A DNA stretch of 59,235 nt from an uncultured Prevotellaceae bacterium (GCA_900315745.1 ONAG01000071.1:1-59235); one strand, 5' to 3'; shown: positions 34,194 to 44,540, numbered from the stretch's first letter. Notes: generated by a model from the sequence alone, not told the origin. Numbers and translations: made by a program.

Positions 34194-36946
34194 TTTGATT
34201 TAAAAAAGATTTTCTGGTTTTTACTGACGAGCAAGCCTTGTCGCGGGTAAGAACCTGCAGGGATGCCCCCTATCGTGAACCATGCCACCTCGCGGCTGCT
34301 TGCTGCTTCTATCGCTTGCACGCTGCTCTCATCCTTCAGCGACAATGCAATCTTGTCAACATAAGGTGTCCTTTCTGAGTCGTTTCCCAAAGTGATGATG
34401 TTGGTTCCCGACTTCAGAGTCACCTCCACGGATTTCACCGTGGCAGAGACAGCGCTCCAGCTGCCTGTACCCTCAAAGACAGCGGTGGTCTTGGCACCAT
34501 TGTTCACCCTAACGAACATCTGCCTGTTCTGAGCAGAGAAATAAGTGATTTGCAATTCATACTTTCCCCCGACAGGAGCATCGTATCTGAAAGTGGCAGT
34601 ATTGTCGGCGCCATTTCCTATGTCTCTCAAGTATTTCCCTCCAGAGGCATGCGTATCCTTGGCGATGGCGACCTGTCCTTTGGTAGAAGCAAATTCTGCC
34701 TCCATCACATCAGGCACAGGGGCAAGGAATGACAGTTCGATAGATTCTATCTCCGGCAAGTCGGGTGTGGCTGTGAAGAGCAACGTATTGCCGCCCTTAT
34801 GCAACGTGACGAAGAGCGGACGGCTTGCCTTCATTCCACCGGTGGTGGCAAAGACGGTCATCGAAGCATCGGCATCATTGACGGCGAGATACATATTCCG
34901 GTTTTCAGAATGCTTGTAGGTCACGTCAACCCGATAATGTCCTGCCTGCGGAGCGTCATAGGCAAACGACATCATGCCCTTTTCTGCCACCTCAGCATCC
35001 CCAGCCATCATCTTTGTCTTGGTGTCTTGCGCCTCAAGCACTCGAGTGAAAGATATCTTGTCAATATTGGGAGCCGAGCCGTTGGGATTGGTGAGGATGC
35101 AGAAAGTCTGTCCTGCCTTCAAGTTGACTTTTAGCGTCGCCCTACCCTCGTCAGCGATGTTGTCCCATGTTGAGACACTCGGACAGGTGAGGGTGTATTT
35201 CCTATCACCTACGGTGACTTGCAAGTTTCGTGACTGGAAAGAAAGGAAATACACATCGAGCAAATAATCCCCTTCGGCTGGAATTTGGCAATTGAACCTT
35301 AACATACCATTGCCGTTGTCCAGTCCCGACACATATTTTCCTCCAGTGTTTCCATCAACATGCACGGACGCCGAACCGGTGCGTTGTGCATCCTCCGCCT
35401 CATAGGAAATGGTTTGTCCCATCCGTTGCTGGATAGCTGTGGCACAAGCCGCCGTAATGGCTGTAGAAGCTCCGAATGCCGACCCTGGAGCGCTATAATC
35501 TACATTGCCAAACCTCAGGTTCTCATCTGCCTTGGTGAGCCATGCGGAATGTCCGAAGCCCTTGGAATTGACATTGTTGTATGCATGGAAGGCATTGGCT
35601 TGTATCCATGCCTGATATTCTGCATCGTTGAAATGAGCAGCATACAAACCAGCGTAGCGCATCAATATGCCCTTGAATCCTTGGAAATCACCATCTGCAT
35701 TCTGGCAAACGCGCACCACCCCATCGCTATTGCACAGAGCGGTCTTGGCATAGGCGATTATGCGCGAGGCATCTGTCTTGTATTGCTCATCGCCATAATG
35801 CTTGTAGAGCAACAAGGCTCCCCCCAGCATGGTGCCCTGGTTGTAAGTAGAAGCCCAGGTGTTGCGGTCGATTATTGACCCATCGGCAGGGTTCAACACC
35901 ACGCTGTCATAGACTTTGCCCGTATATGTCTCGAAAAGATACTTCCTCTGGTTGGAATACAACTCACGTGCCTTTTCGAAGTATGACTCATCGCCCGATC
36001 CCAGTCCGATGTAACATGCCGCCACCTCGGCAGGACCGTTGATGCACGAATTGGCTCCATTCCTGTCGCCTGTGTGCTCAGCCCAACGCAACAGTCCTAC
36101 ATAGCCCAGGTATGCCCTGTCCCATATCAAGTCGAAATTGCGCCTTGCATCGTTGAGGTAACTTTGTTTTCCTGTGATGAGATAAGCCCTTGCAGCAGCG
36201 ATGATGAGCCACATGACGTCATCGTTGAAATCATATCCATACCAGTTGTATCCTGCCACAGCGGAACCACCATCCCAATTGGGTCCTACATGATAGCGCA
36301 TGTAGTCGTAGCACGCCTCGAACACCCCAAGGTAACGGCGGTCGCCAGTGGCCTCATAAAAATCGAGCACTGCCTCAAGGGTCTCCGCCTCACCCCATCC
36401 TCCGTTGATGAAGGTGCGGTAGCCATTTCCCTTGTCTTGAAGATATTGTGCGAGGAAAGCATCGAGCATCCGTTGTCTGGCACGCTCGTCAAACGACGTC
36501 TGCGGTTCCACTTCCACGAAATGCCACGCCATCTGCTTGCCCAAGGATGGTTGTTGTCCGTCGTTCGTTCCCGTGACACCAAGAAACCCATTCTGCCGCA
36601 TGTTGTATTCATTGTTTCCTTCATCCACGGCATCGAGGTTCCATGCTGCAGGGAGCATGTTTTGCACCAGCATGTTGTCTTTGGTGTCGAGATACAGTCC
36701 CGTATAGACATTTTTCAGTGCCACCGTCTCACCATCGAGGGATACGATGGTCCACTGTTGGGCTGGTACGTTTGTTTCCGTCCAAACCACCACAGGCGTC
36801 TTGTCAGCCTTGGAAGCGTTTTTCACGAAAAGCGACGACTTGTCGTTTCCATCCGGCACGATGCGGTAAGTCTTTCCATTCTCTACGGCAGCCGCGGCAT
36901 TTACTGCCACGGCAAGCATCAGGAATGTAGTAAAAAATAGTCTCAT
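34190..36946 (-). CDS. Secreted multidomain GH76 endo-alpha-1,6-mannanase-like enzyme
   Basis: This is a 918-residue exported protein. After the signal peptide an N-terminal ricin-like beta-trefoil ('VENGKTYRIVPDGNDKSSLF', 'PAQQWTIVSLDGETVALKNV') leads to a GH76 (alpha/alpha)6 barrel. The family's catalytic paired aspartates appear as 'YDFNDDVMWLIIAAARAY' near residue 240; 'NQGTMLGGALLLYKHYGD' is also typical. The C-terminal ~400 residues contain carbohydrate-binding beta-sandwiches of the CBM6/35 kind ('YEAEDAQRTGSASVHVDGNT', and again 'MEAEFASTKGQVAIAKDTHA'). GH76 members cut the alpha-1,6-mannan backbone of yeast mannan. This is the first gene of its operon, with a -7 box at 37017. Confidence 0.85.
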   Translation of the reverse strand: MRLFFTTFLMLAVAVNAAAAVENGKTYRIVPDGNDKSSLFVKNASKADKTPVVVWTETNVPAQQWTIVSLDGETVALKNVYTGLYLDTKDNMLVQNMLPAAWNLDAVDEGNNEYNMRQNGFLGVTGTNDGQQPSLGKQMAWHFVEVEPQTSFDERARQRMLDAFLAQYLQDKGNGYRTFINGGWGEAETLEAVLDFYEATGDRRYLGVFEACYDYMRYHVGPNWDGGSAVAGYNWYGYDFNDDVMWLIIAAARAYLITGKQSYLNDARRNFDLIWDRAYLGYVGLLRWAEHTGDRNGANSCINGPAEVAACYIGLGSGDESYFEKARELYSNQRKYLFETYTGKVYDSVVLNPADGSIIDRNTWASTYNQGTMLGGALLLYKHYGDEQYKTDASRIIAYAKTALCNSDGVVRVCQNADGDFQGFKGILMRYAGLYAAHFNDAEYQAWIQANAFHAYNNVNSKGFGHSAWLTKADENLRFGNVDYSAPGSAFGASTAITAACATAIQQRMGQTISYEAEDAQRTGSASVHVDGNTGGKYVSGLDNGNGMLRFNCQIPAEGDYLLDVYFLSFQSRNLQVTVGDRKYTLTCPSVSTWDNIADEGRATLKVNLKAGQTFCILTNPNGSAPNIDKISFTRVLEAQDTKTKMMAGDAEVAEKGMMSFAYDAPQAGHYRVDVTYKHSENRNMYLAVNDADASMTVFATTGGMKASRPLFVTLHKGGNTLLFTATPDLPEIESIELSFLAPVPDVMEAEFASTKGQVAIAKDTHASGGKYLRDIGNGADNTATFRYDAPVGGKYELQITYFSAQNRQMFVRVNNGAKTTAVFEGTGSWSAVSATVKSVEVTLKSGTNIITLGNDSERTPYVDKIALSLKDESSVQAIEAASSREVAWFTIGGIPAGSYPRQGLLVSKNQKIFFKSK

Positions 36947-37016
36947 CCTTTGTTAGTTGAAAAGAGTGTTTAAGCTATGTTGTGCCAAGGCACAATTGTT
37001 TCATCATTACTTTTGC

Positions 37017-37024
37017 AAATTTAC
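37017..37024 (-). promoter_or_regulatory. Bacteroidetes -7 box of the GH76-GH43 operon
   Basis: TAAATTTG on the minus strand fits TAnnTTTG, 71 bases upstream of the GH76 ATG. It is identical to the susC -7 box, and both are preceded on the minus strand by AT-rich DNA. Confidence 0.55.
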
Positions 37025-37185
37025 TTGTTTTACTCCGACATTACATAATAAAAAGTGATTGTATTATGAGAAACACTCCCATCAAACAAAGTATTGTCTG
37101 TTTTTCAACAAGTTACGATTCATCAACAAGATTGGATGTATAATGAAAATATTCGTTGTTACCACAACAACATGTTGCTCCATGA

Positions 37186-37229
37186 AAAAGAATGAACCCT
37201 AAAAGCAGATGAAGGTGCTTTCAGGGTTC
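37186..37229 (-). terminator. Rho-independent terminator of the GH31-SusE/F-GH38 operon
   Basis: On the minus strand GAACCCTGAAAGCA pairs with TGCTTTTAGGGTTC (arms 37216-37229 and 37194-37207, one G-T pair) around an 8-base loop, followed by ATTCTTTTTC. It lies 27 bases after the GH38 stop. Confidence 0.8.
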
Positions 37230-37255
37230 GGCTGAATTGACTGTTGAAACAGAGT

Positions 37256-40200
37256 TCAGAACAACTCAAATTCATATATGCGTGCAGCAGGTTCATTGCC
37301 CTGTGTGGGATTCACCACAAAGAGCCTCACATAACGCACACTTGTGGGTTGGAAAGCACGGTTGACCACATTGTTTCGGTTGCCGTCGAACATGTCGAGC
37401 GTCTGCCACTCCTCTGTCTCGCTGTTGCGCCCTTGCAACAGACAAGTGCGGGTGACATACGAAGAATGTTCACATGCCGCATTGGTTAGCCGCCAACGAC
37501 TCACCTCGACAGGCTTGCCAAGGTCGAACACCACGAAGTTGGGCTTCTTTCCTGCATCACACCATTTGGTGTCGTCCTTACCATCCACCAGGAAGATTGC
37601 TCTTTCGGCATCGTTCACCTCGCCTGACACGGCGATTATCCGAGCATCCTTCAGCAGATTGGCAGGCTGTTCCTCCTGTTGTGCGTCAAGCGTCTTTCCA
37701 TTATCTTTCAAAGAAGTCTTGAAAAGAGCGGCGGCAGGTGCGACGTCATCCCTGTCGTTTGCCAATGTGGCGGCGAACACCACCACATGGCTATCGTCGG
37801 GAAGAGAAACCTGACGAACCCCTTTGGGCAGGTCGATGCGGATGCGGAACATGTAAGTGAACTCATAAGGTTCGTCTCCATTCGGAGAGTGGCGGTGACT
37901 GCCCACATATGCCACCTCTGCATCCTTCATGAAGCCCTCGGTGTGGTTGTCGTGCCCCCACTGACCAATGAAGCCTGAATAGAATGGCACTTGGAATTGC
38001 TGCTTTGTCTTTCCCACAGCAAACTCTGCCATGCGGTCGCCGAGGTCGGAAGCCACAAGAAGGTACAAGTGCCTGAAATCCTTGTCCGACTCCCACTTGA
38101 GCACGTTGCCATTGCAAGACATGCCATTGGCGGCATCCATCTCGCCAAAGCGGAAAGGCACATCCCCTACAGTAATGCCCTTGGCAGGCATCAATTCTGC
38201 TGCATAGGAATAGCCTCCCTCGAAATTGGCTGCATTCCTGAATTCATTGAAGCTGAAACAGTGACGGTCGAAAGGCAAAGGCAGCACCTGTGTTTCCACC
38301 TTTTCCAGTGCTTGTTTGCCAAGCGTCAACTTGTAGGTTCTCACTCCAAAGGGATTTATCTCCACATCGAGTGAGCGGCCATTGAAAGAAGCATTCTTCA
38401 AGGTGCGCTCTGTTCCGTCAGCCTCCACAGCCTTCACTATGTCGCCGGCGAAGACAAGACTTGCCTTCTGCGCCTGTTTTCCACCCATCTCATAGACACG
38501 CACCACATACTCATCGCTCACCTCTGCCTTTTTCAGGGCGCGCACCACTATATTTTCGTTGTCTGTAGAGACGAAAGAGAAAGTTTTGCCCAAGTCTCCC
38601 TTGTGCTTGTCGGCAATGAAGGTGCGCAACGGACTATTGAGCATGTCGGAACAACGCACTGCCTTGGGAGCATCCAAAGCACCCTCATGCCCCACGATGC
38701 TATAGGTGAACACATGGTGTCCGAAATCCTGACGGGCTTGATAGGAATACCCGCTCCCTGTCTTCGGAGAATAGAGCAGGGAAAGTCGCATGGTGTTGTC
38801 ATCCGGTTTGTCCCAACCATATCTCGAATCATTGAGAAGTGTCACTCCATAGTTGCCGGAGCGGTCGGTGAGGTCGGCCCATTGGTGTGCATAAACCTCA
38901 AACAAGTTATCCTTGTTGTTTCCGCGGCGCACATGCCCCAGTCCGATGTCGTAGGATGCCTCCTTGTTGGCAACACTCAGCGGGAACTCTGCCTTGAGCA
39001 ATGCATTGGCAGAACTCCAATCCACCACATTCTCCACATCAATCCTCTCCGACAAGTTGCCTTCATAAAGGTGTATGCGCTGCATGATTTTGGAGTCGCC
39101 ATATCGTTTTTCCACTATGATGGTGTGGCGCAGCGAACCTTCCTCGACAGTCACCTTGACATTGTCGTGAACGGGCAGCGGCTGTTTGTCAAGCGTGGCT
39201 TTCTGTATCTCCCATGCCGGCCACTGTGTGGAACGGCAGTCATCGAACACCACCAAGCGGATGCTTCTCCCAGGTGCCACCAGTTGCTTGCCGACCTTTT
39301 TGTCCAGCAGCGACACGATGTCTCCATACTCGTCCACATCGAGTGAATATCTCGACGACTCAATATGCCGTCCAAAAGATTTGGTGTTGCCTTTGTATTT
39401 ACCTGCCGGACGAACGTCATAGACCGCTGCACCCGCCGATGGCACCTGAGCATCAAACAACAGGAAGCACTCACCATTGCGCTCCACGACCTGCGACTTC
39501 ACCTTCTTTCCTTCTGGCGACACCACGACATAGTCGCGCCCTTCAGGAACCTTCACTTCAGCCACTGAACAAGCCATGAAAGCCTCGTTGTTATAGACCA
39601 CCAAAGGCATGCCCTTCACCTGCGTGTCCATACGTGCGGCTATTGCCGACACGCCATGTGTGAGGACATCGGAAAACTTCTTCAAGGCAAGCAACTCATC
39701 GTTCCAAGAGAACTCATAGGCACGTGGGATAGACGTACCGGTGACATCATCGTGGAACTGATGCCAGATGAAGCGTTGCCACGTGTTGGTGAGCAAGGCA
39801 CTGGGGTAGGAAGCGCCACCCAACCATTCTGCCATCACGGAGGAGCGTTCGGCAGCATCGCCCAAATGTTCGTTCTGTCTGTTGTAGAGCTTCATCGCAG
39901 CCTGCGACGTATAGCAGCCATTGCCATGTACGTCCATGGGCAATTCACCATCGAAGACCGGCAGTTCCGGATGCTTGTCGAAAGGCATGAAATCCTTGTA
40001 TATCTGGTCGCTCGTGGCACTGATGACCTGCACCGGTCCATCGCCGTGGATGCCCTTCTCCACCGCCCTCACAGACTCCAAGTTGGGCGAACCACCGACA
40101 TCACCGGTACCATAATACCTATATGCCACATTGAGTGGACTTTCCTTGATTTCCCTTATCAGATTCTCGTTCTTAGACAAGTCGGCATCTTCCCATCTCT

Positions 40201-40831
40201 GTGCATAGTTGAATCCGTGCGTCATCATGATGCGACTGCCATCGATGCCCTGCCACAGGCCAACGGTGAACGGATAGCGCTTGCCACCCTCATAGAAAGG
40301 CTTTGTGCGCCACATGAGCTTTTGCGACGAGAAACCGATGAGGCCGCAATGCGCTGCCAGCGTGGGCAAGGTATAGCCAAAGCCAAAGCAGTCGGGCAGG
40401 AAGATGTCTGTCCCCTCGGTATTGAACTCCGTGCGATAGAACGTCTGTCCGAGCAGCACGTTCCTAAGCCACGACTCGGGCGAGCAGATGATGGTCTCGT
40501 TGGCATCCCAACTGCTCCCTGTCACATGCCATCTGCCTTGCGCCACATAGCGCTTCATCTCCTCGTACTCGTAGGGGTAATACTCTTTCATCCAAGAATA
40601 CTTGACAGCCCCCTCGAAATTGAAGACATAGTCGGGATATTGCTTGAAGAGAAAGAGGTTTTGGTTGAGGGTGTTTCGGATATGTTCACGTATGGTGGAC
40701 TGCACATCCCAGTTCCATTGCGTGTCGAGATGCGCATCTGCCACCATGTAGGCTTTCATTTCCTTCTTTTGGGCAAAGGCACCCGTTGTCAGCAATACTG
40801 CCATAACTGCCACTGAAATTTTCTTCATCAT
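37256..40831 (-). CDS. Secreted GH38 alpha-mannosidase with C-terminal discoidin-like domain
   Basis: This 1191-residue exported enzyme has a signal peptide ending near GAFAQ. GH38 zinc ligands appear in 'VADAHLDTQWNW' (His34, Asp36). 'GSSWDANETIICSPESWLRN' is a family signature, and the nucleophile aspartate is in 'IFLPDCFGFGYTLP' (Asp147). 'GTSIPRAYEFSWNDEL' marks the helical domain, and a long beta-sandwich C-terminal part follows. The last ~150 residues ('VFDLGKPVEVSRWRLTNAAC', 'SVRYVRLFVVNP') form an F5/8-type carbohydrate-binding domain. It would release mannose from alpha-linked mannosides. It is the last gene of its operon, 28 bases after a SusE/F-like protein. Confidence 0.9.
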   Translation of the reverse strand: MMKKISVAVMAVLLTTGAFAQKKEMKAYMVADAHLDTQWNWDVQSTIREHIRNTLNQNLFLFKQYPDYVFNFEGAVKYSWMKEYYPYEYEEMKRYVAQGRWHVTGSSWDANETIICSPESWLRNVLLGQTFYRTEFNTEGTDIFLPDCFGFGYTLPTLAAHCGLIGFSSQKLMWRTKPFYEGGKRYPFTVGLWQGIDGSRIMMTHGFNYAQRWEDADLSKNENLIREIKESPLNVAYRYYGTGDVGGSPNLESVRAVEKGIHGDGPVQVISATSDQIYKDFMPFDKHPELPVFDGELPMDVHGNGCYTSQAAMKLYNRQNEHLGDAAERSSVMAEWLGGASYPSALLTNTWQRFIWHQFHDDVTGTSIPRAYEFSWNDELLALKKFSDVLTHGVSAIAARMDTQVKGMPLVVYNNEAFMACSVAEVKVPEGRDYVVVSPEGKKVKSQVVERNGECFLLFDAQVPSAGAAVYDVRPAGKYKGNTKSFGRHIESSRYSLDVDEYGDIVSLLDKKVGKQLVAPGRSIRLVVFDDCRSTQWPAWEIQKATLDKQPLPVHDNVKVTVEEGSLRHTIIVEKRYGDSKIMQRIHLYEGNLSERIDVENVVDWSSANALLKAEFPLSVANKEASYDIGLGHVRRGNNKDNLFEVYAHQWADLTDRSGNYGVTLLNDSRYGWDKPDDNTMRLSLLYSPKTGSGYSYQARQDFGHHVFTYSIVGHEGALDAPKAVRCSDMLNSPLRTFIADKHKGDLGKTFSFVSTDNENIVVRALKKAEVSDEYVVRVYEMGGKQAQKASLVFAGDIVKAVEADGTERTLKNASFNGRSLDVEINPFGVRTYKLTLGKQALEKVETQVLPLPFDRHCFSFNEFRNAANFEGGYSYAAELMPAKGITVGDVPFRFGEMDAANGMSCNGNVLKWESDKDFRHLYLLVASDLGDRMAEFAVGKTKQQFQVPFYSGFIGQWGHDNHTEGFMKDAEVAYVGSHRHSPNGDEPYEFTYMFRIRIDLPKGVRQVSLPDDSHVVVFAATLANDRDDVAPAAALFKTSLKDNGKTLDAQQEEQPANLLKDARIIAVSGEVNDAERAIFLVDGKDDTKWCDAGKKPNFVVFDLGKPVEVSRWRLTNAACEHSSYVTRTCLLQGRNSETEEWQTLDMFDGNRNNVVNRAFQPTSVRYVRLFVVNPTQGNEPAARIYEFELF

Positions 40832-40859
40832 GAAATAAAGTTAAGTAGGTAATCAAGAT

Positions 40860-41771
40860 TCACCTGCGAAAGACCTTCCGCACTGTTCCGTCGGCTGCAC
40901 GCACGATGTTAAGCCCTTTCTTTAGTCCGGGCAATTTCACTCCATTGACATCATAAACGGTCTGCGAGGCATCGTCAGCCTGCGTCATCCTTTCTTCTAC
41001 CCCATCCAACTGGTGCGAGTCTGCCTCTTCCACCAGTTCGGCATGGAAGGTCTCGTTGAAGAGGTCAACCACTATGTGGTATGTGCCTTTCACATAGACA
41101 TGCCACTTGGTATCGTCACCACCCAGACGCACCTGGGTGGAGGTAAGCAAATTCTCATCCTGCACATAGGGATGTAGTTCGCGAGGTCCCCATGTCATCT
41201 GTCCCTCCAACTTGAACCGTCCTGATTCCACGACACCATCCTGCTCGCCTAATTGTCCGGTCCATGAGAAGACATAAGGATTGTCATGGTCGCGTTCAAA
41301 AGGCAACATGCCATTACGGTTCCACTCCACATTGTTTGCTCCACCCTCAAAAGCTCCTCCTGCGATGAACAGTTCGTTCCAGGGCAACATCAGTTCACCA
41401 GTGACCTTTCTTGCCACCGGGTCAACGAGAAAGCGGTATGTGTCCTCTTGGAACGACACCACCCATCCTGGCTGCGTCTCGTCAGAAGTGAGGACATAGT
41501 TGATGCCCTTGTTGATGAGGTAAGAGTCCACCAACTGTGGCTTCAAGAACAACGTCACTCCTTTCTGGAATGTTTCCGTGGTCATGATTTTCAACTCTCC
41601 ATCATTCAGCGCCCCAGCAAATCGGAACTGTCCGTCGGGGCGCTTTGTCAGTTGACGCGTACCCTCAGGCACAGCGCTGCCCGTCGCCCAAAGAGCGTCG
41701 AGGCTTTGCGCAAGCACTGGCAGTTGAACAAGTAAGAAAATGGCATATATGACGATTGCTTTCTTTGACAT
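40860..41771 (-). CDS. Exported SusE/SusF-like glycan-binding protein (paralogue 1)
   Basis: This 303-residue protein has a signal peptide ending in VLAQ, not a lipobox, so unlike true SusE/SusF it is not a lipoprotein. It has two SusE/F-like beta modules, each starting from a 'LWATGSAVPEGTRQL' or 'KWHVYVKGTYHIVVDLFNET' type block. 'LPWNELFIAGGAFEGG' and 'YVFSWTGQLG' lie between them. The protein at 54563-55291 is its clear paralogue. Only this copy has a C-terminal tail ('VYDVNGVKLPGLKKGLNIVR', then ADGTVRKV), which suggests sorting or surface attachment. Both copies directly follow a GH31 gene. Confidence 0.7.
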   Translation of the reverse strand: MSKKAIVIYAIFLLVQLPVLAQSLDALWATGSAVPEGTRQLTKRPDGQFRFAGALNDGELKIMTTETFQKGVTLFLKPQLVDSYLINKGINYVLTSDETQPGWVVSFQEDTYRFLVDPVARKVTGELMLPWNELFIAGGAFEGGANNVEWNRNGMLPFERDHDNPYVFSWTGQLGEQDGVVESGRFKLEGQMTWGPRELHPYVQDENLLTSTQVRLGGDDTKWHVYVKGTYHIVVDLFNETFHAELVEEADSHQLDGVEERMTQADDASQTVYDVNGVKLPGLKKGLNIVRAADGTVRKVFRR

Positions 41772-41837
41772 AACGTAGTTTTTTTGAAATTATGATTGGG
41801 GTATGTAGGAAAGAATACAATTATTTGGTACTCTGCG

Positions 41838-44267
41838 TCATTGAATTACTTTTTGCGTGGACACCTTGCCATTGTTCCAAATTCGGCGCACGATATACGT
41901 GCCTTGAGGCGCATAGGTGTGCTCACGCCCCTGAAGGTCGAAATACCGCTGTTCCACAATTGTGGCGTCACCCATCTGCGAGATACCGTTAGCAGAACGC
42001 TGAAGTGTAATCACTATCTGTTGGTCGCAAGCTGTTGCAGGCACATTCACCTTTACTTGCTGCATTTCTGCATCGTATGACCAATCATCGGTTTCAGTGC
42101 CGTCGATTGTCACTGTGAGCGGCTGTTCCTCAAGTATGAACACCACTTGATACTCCCTTTGTGAAGGCATTCCTTCGAACGCCCCCTGTCTTGGGTCGAT
42201 GGTGAGCGACAACTCCGAGGCGGAGCGCGTCTGTCGGAACGTAGTGGTGGTGAAAGCCCCCTCGGCGTATGCCTGAGTGTCGCCCTCGTCTTCATAGAGC
42301 GAAGCCTCCCCCACTTCACCTGGAATCACTTTTACTATGTATTGGTCGGGACTTTTCTTGAGATTGTTCATTTTGGGATTTTCCACCACGATGGCTCCTG
42401 CCTTGATGAAATAAGGGATGTCGCCCAACCCGTAATAATGGCTTATGGTGGTGCCCCCCTGAACCATCTCATTGTGAGTAACATCATACCACATGCCATC
42501 AGGAAGCCATGTCTTGTGAAACGTCTTGTTGGAATTGTTGGCTGCCGTCACCACAGGAGAAACGAGGATATTGTCGCCAAACATGTATTCTCCCTCCTGC
42601 CGATACGCCTCATTCTCTTCCGGCCATTCATAATATAATGGACGGCAGATGGAAACACCTGTGTCGTATGCCTGTCGTGCAGCGGTATAGATATATGGCA
42701 TGAGCTGGTAGCGCAGATTGACACAGTCGAGCAACATGGGGAAATTGTCCAACTTCCAAATGCGCCTCTCATTACCCTCCTGACTCGCTCCATGAGTGCG
42801 GAAAATCGGAGAGAACACTCCAAATTGCAACCATCTCAACATAAGTTCGGGATTGGTTGGCGCTATCTGCAGGTGTCCACCCAAGTCGTGTCCCCAATAA
42901 CCAAAGCACACATTCGAAGCCGTAGCCGTGAAATAAGGTTGGAATGCCAACGAGCCAAAAGTGGAATAAGTGTCGCCCGAGAACCCTATTGGATAGCGGT
43001 GACTACCCAGTCCGCCCCATCTATGGAAGATGAACGGCCTGCGGTCAGGTCGGTTGTTGCGCATGTCGTTGAAGAACACATGGTTGCACCAGAATGTCTC
43101 ACCTAACCCCTCAGTATAATGACTTGTGAGATTTTGCTGCCAGTCGAGCCACCAAAAATCGACGCCCTCTTTCTCGCGCTCACGGATGATGTGTTTGAAG
43201 AATGAGCGATAGAACGTGGAGTCCTCTATCATCCAGGGCACGCGGTCGCCCGACATCCCCATGTCGGCTGCTATCTCGCTGAAATGGTCTTCATAATTTG
43301 CCACGCCATCGGCAGGATGAAGGTTCAGTCCCACCTTGATGCCCTGGTTGTGCATCCAGTTGATGAGTCCTGCGGGGTTGGGTATGAGACTCTTGTTCCA
43401 GGTCCATCCCGTCCATCCGTCAAGGTGCCAGTCCATGTCGAAAATCATGACATCGAGCGGAATATCGTTTTGCCGCATCTCATTGACGAGGTTGATGAAG
43501 TCCTGCTGTGAATAACGCTGATACTTGCTATACCAGTAGCCAAGGACATAGAGAGGCGGCAGGGGTTGCCGACCAGCAATCTTTATGTAGTCGCCAATGG
43601 CTTCCTTGTAGTCGTGTCCGTAGCCCATGAAATACCAGTCGAACGCATTATTGTCGATTGGCCGTGCGAGCCACTCTATGCCTTCCACCTGCTGGTCGAA
43701 GGCGAAGGTGGTGGAACCGTCGCCGCGCTTGGTTTTCGGCGACTCATCAATGAGCGCCCACCCAGCACGTGATATTATGCCATCCTCAAGGTCGGGGCGC
43801 TGGTTGTCGCCACTCGCAGTGTCGAGTGTGCGCTTGGTGCCTTTCAAGTTAAGTGCGTCCTCCTTTCCCGGATACCATATCACATCGCGACCGTTCAGTG
43901 TCATGGTGATGGAAAGGTTGTTTGGCGACTTCAACGAAGGCGAGATGGTGCTTCCTATTTTATACCTCAGCGTGAGGTAGCCTGTCTCAATATACAAAAA
44001 GCCATTCTCTTCGCGTGTGGAGAATTGCGGCACTGGCAGGTTACGATTCACCACTGCGAAAGTTGCCCTGTCCTCGAACAACTCCCTGCTGCTGTATTGT
44101 ATGCGAATCATACGTGGCGTGAGAACAGTGAACCGGGCTCGCCCCGAGGCCACTACTGCCTCGGGGTTTGCCACTGGATCATACCCTGAAACCGCCCTTG
44201 CGGATTGGAAAGGACCAATAACCAACAAGAGCGACAATAACAAACATTTACCAAAACCTACCAACAT
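41838..44267 (-). CDS. Secreted GH31 alpha-glycosidase (paralogue 1)
   Basis: This 809-residue exported enzyme starts with a signal peptide ending near QSARA. It has the N-terminal GH31 beta-sandwich ('NPEAVVASGRARFTVLTPRM', 'RATFAVVNRNLPVPQFSTR') and a TIM barrel with 'MIFDMDWHLDGWTGW' (substrate-binding aspartate), the nucleophile aspartate in 'GVDFWWLDWQQ' (Asp375) and the acid/base in 'YPIGFSGDTYSTF' (Asp432). The C-terminal beta domains include a DUF5110-like region ('LYEDEGDTQAYAEGAF'). A final 'YFDLQGREHTYAPQGTYIVR' is a sorting-type tail. An alpha-glucosidase or alpha-xylosidase activity is possible. It is the first gene of its operon. Confidence 0.9.
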   Translation of the reverse strand: MLVGFGKCLLLSLLLVIGPFQSARAVSGYDPVANPEAVVASGRARFTVLTPRMIRIQYSSRELFEDRATFAVVNRNLPVPQFSTREENGFLYIETGYLTLRYKIGSTISPSLKSPNNLSITMTLNGRDVIWYPGKEDALNLKGTKRTLDTASGDNQRPDLEDGIISRAGWALIDESPKTKRGDGSTTFAFDQQVEGIEWLARPIDNNAFDWYFMGYGHDYKEAIGDYIKIAGRQPLPPLYVLGYWYSKYQRYSQQDFINLVNEMRQNDIPLDVMIFDMDWHLDGWTGWTWNKSLIPNPAGLINWMHNQGIKVGLNLHPADGVANYEDHFSEIAADMGMSGDRVPWMIEDSTFYRSFFKHIIREREKEGVDFWWLDWQQNLTSHYTEGLGETFWCNHVFFNDMRNNRPDRRPFIFHRWGGLGSHRYPIGFSGDTYSTFGSLAFQPYFTATASNVCFGYWGHDLGGHLQIAPTNPELMLRWLQFGVFSPIFRTHGASQEGNERRIWKLDNFPMLLDCVNLRYQLMPYIYTAARQAYDTGVSICRPLYYEWPEENEAYRQEGEYMFGDNILVSPVVTAANNSNKTFHKTWLPDGMWYDVTHNEMVQGGTTISHYYGLGDIPYFIKAGAIVVENPKMNNLKKSPDQYIVKVIPGEVGEASLYEDEGDTQAYAEGAFTTTTFRQTRSASELSLTIDPRQGAFEGMPSQREYQVVFILEEQPLTVTIDGTETDDWSYDAEMQQVKVNVPATACDQQIVITLQRSANGISQMGDATIVEQRYFDLQGREHTYAPQGTYIVRRIWNNGKVSTQKVIQ

Positions 44268-44309
44268 AAAAAACTAACTAACTATATTTGTGTTTTCAAA
44301 TCGATGATG

Positions 44310-44317
44310 CAAAATTA
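44310..44317 (-). promoter_or_regulatory. Bacteroidetes -7 box of the GH31-SusE/F-GH38 operon
   Basis: TAATTTTG on the minus strand, 43 bases before the ATG. The surrounding sequence (plus strand TCGATGATGCAAAATTA) is nearly the same as at the second GH31 gene (TTCGATGCAAAATTA at 57578), so the promoters share ancestry or a regulator. Confidence 0.55.
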
Positions 44318-44540
44318 GTGAATGATGTCGATAAATGGCTATTTAATAAGGAAAGTATTATGATATAAATGGATATATTGTCACGTCAATTTGACAATCA
44401 AGGAGTTACAACAGTTTCACCTCACTATTTGTATAAGTGGAATATTCGGCTGGAGGCTGTTTTTTCGGGGAAAAACGCCCTTTTTCAGGGTAAAAATGTC
44501 GTTGTAACGTGAAAATAAATGGACGTGACAATAAAAAATC

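Larger units (their letters stand above)
36947..37255. other. Intergenic region: promoter of the GH76 operon and terminator of the GH38 operon
   Basis: 309 bp with no gene. The -7 box (37017-37024) serves the gene on its left and the hairpin (37186-37229) ends the gene on its right. The rest is AT-rich with nothing further recognised. Confidence 0.6.

Noticed and set aside
39656-40816. A 386-codon plus-strand open frame
   Set aside because: It lies wholly opposite the GH38 gene, has no promoter or recognisable protein features, and follows from codon bias of the real gene.
44447-44510. A possible third copy of the intergenic repeat (TATAAG ... CTGTTTTTTCGGGGAAAAAC ... TTTTTCAGGG)
   Set aside because: Only short A/T-rich blocks match and spacing differs; similarity may come from composition alone. 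Not listed as a repeat copy.
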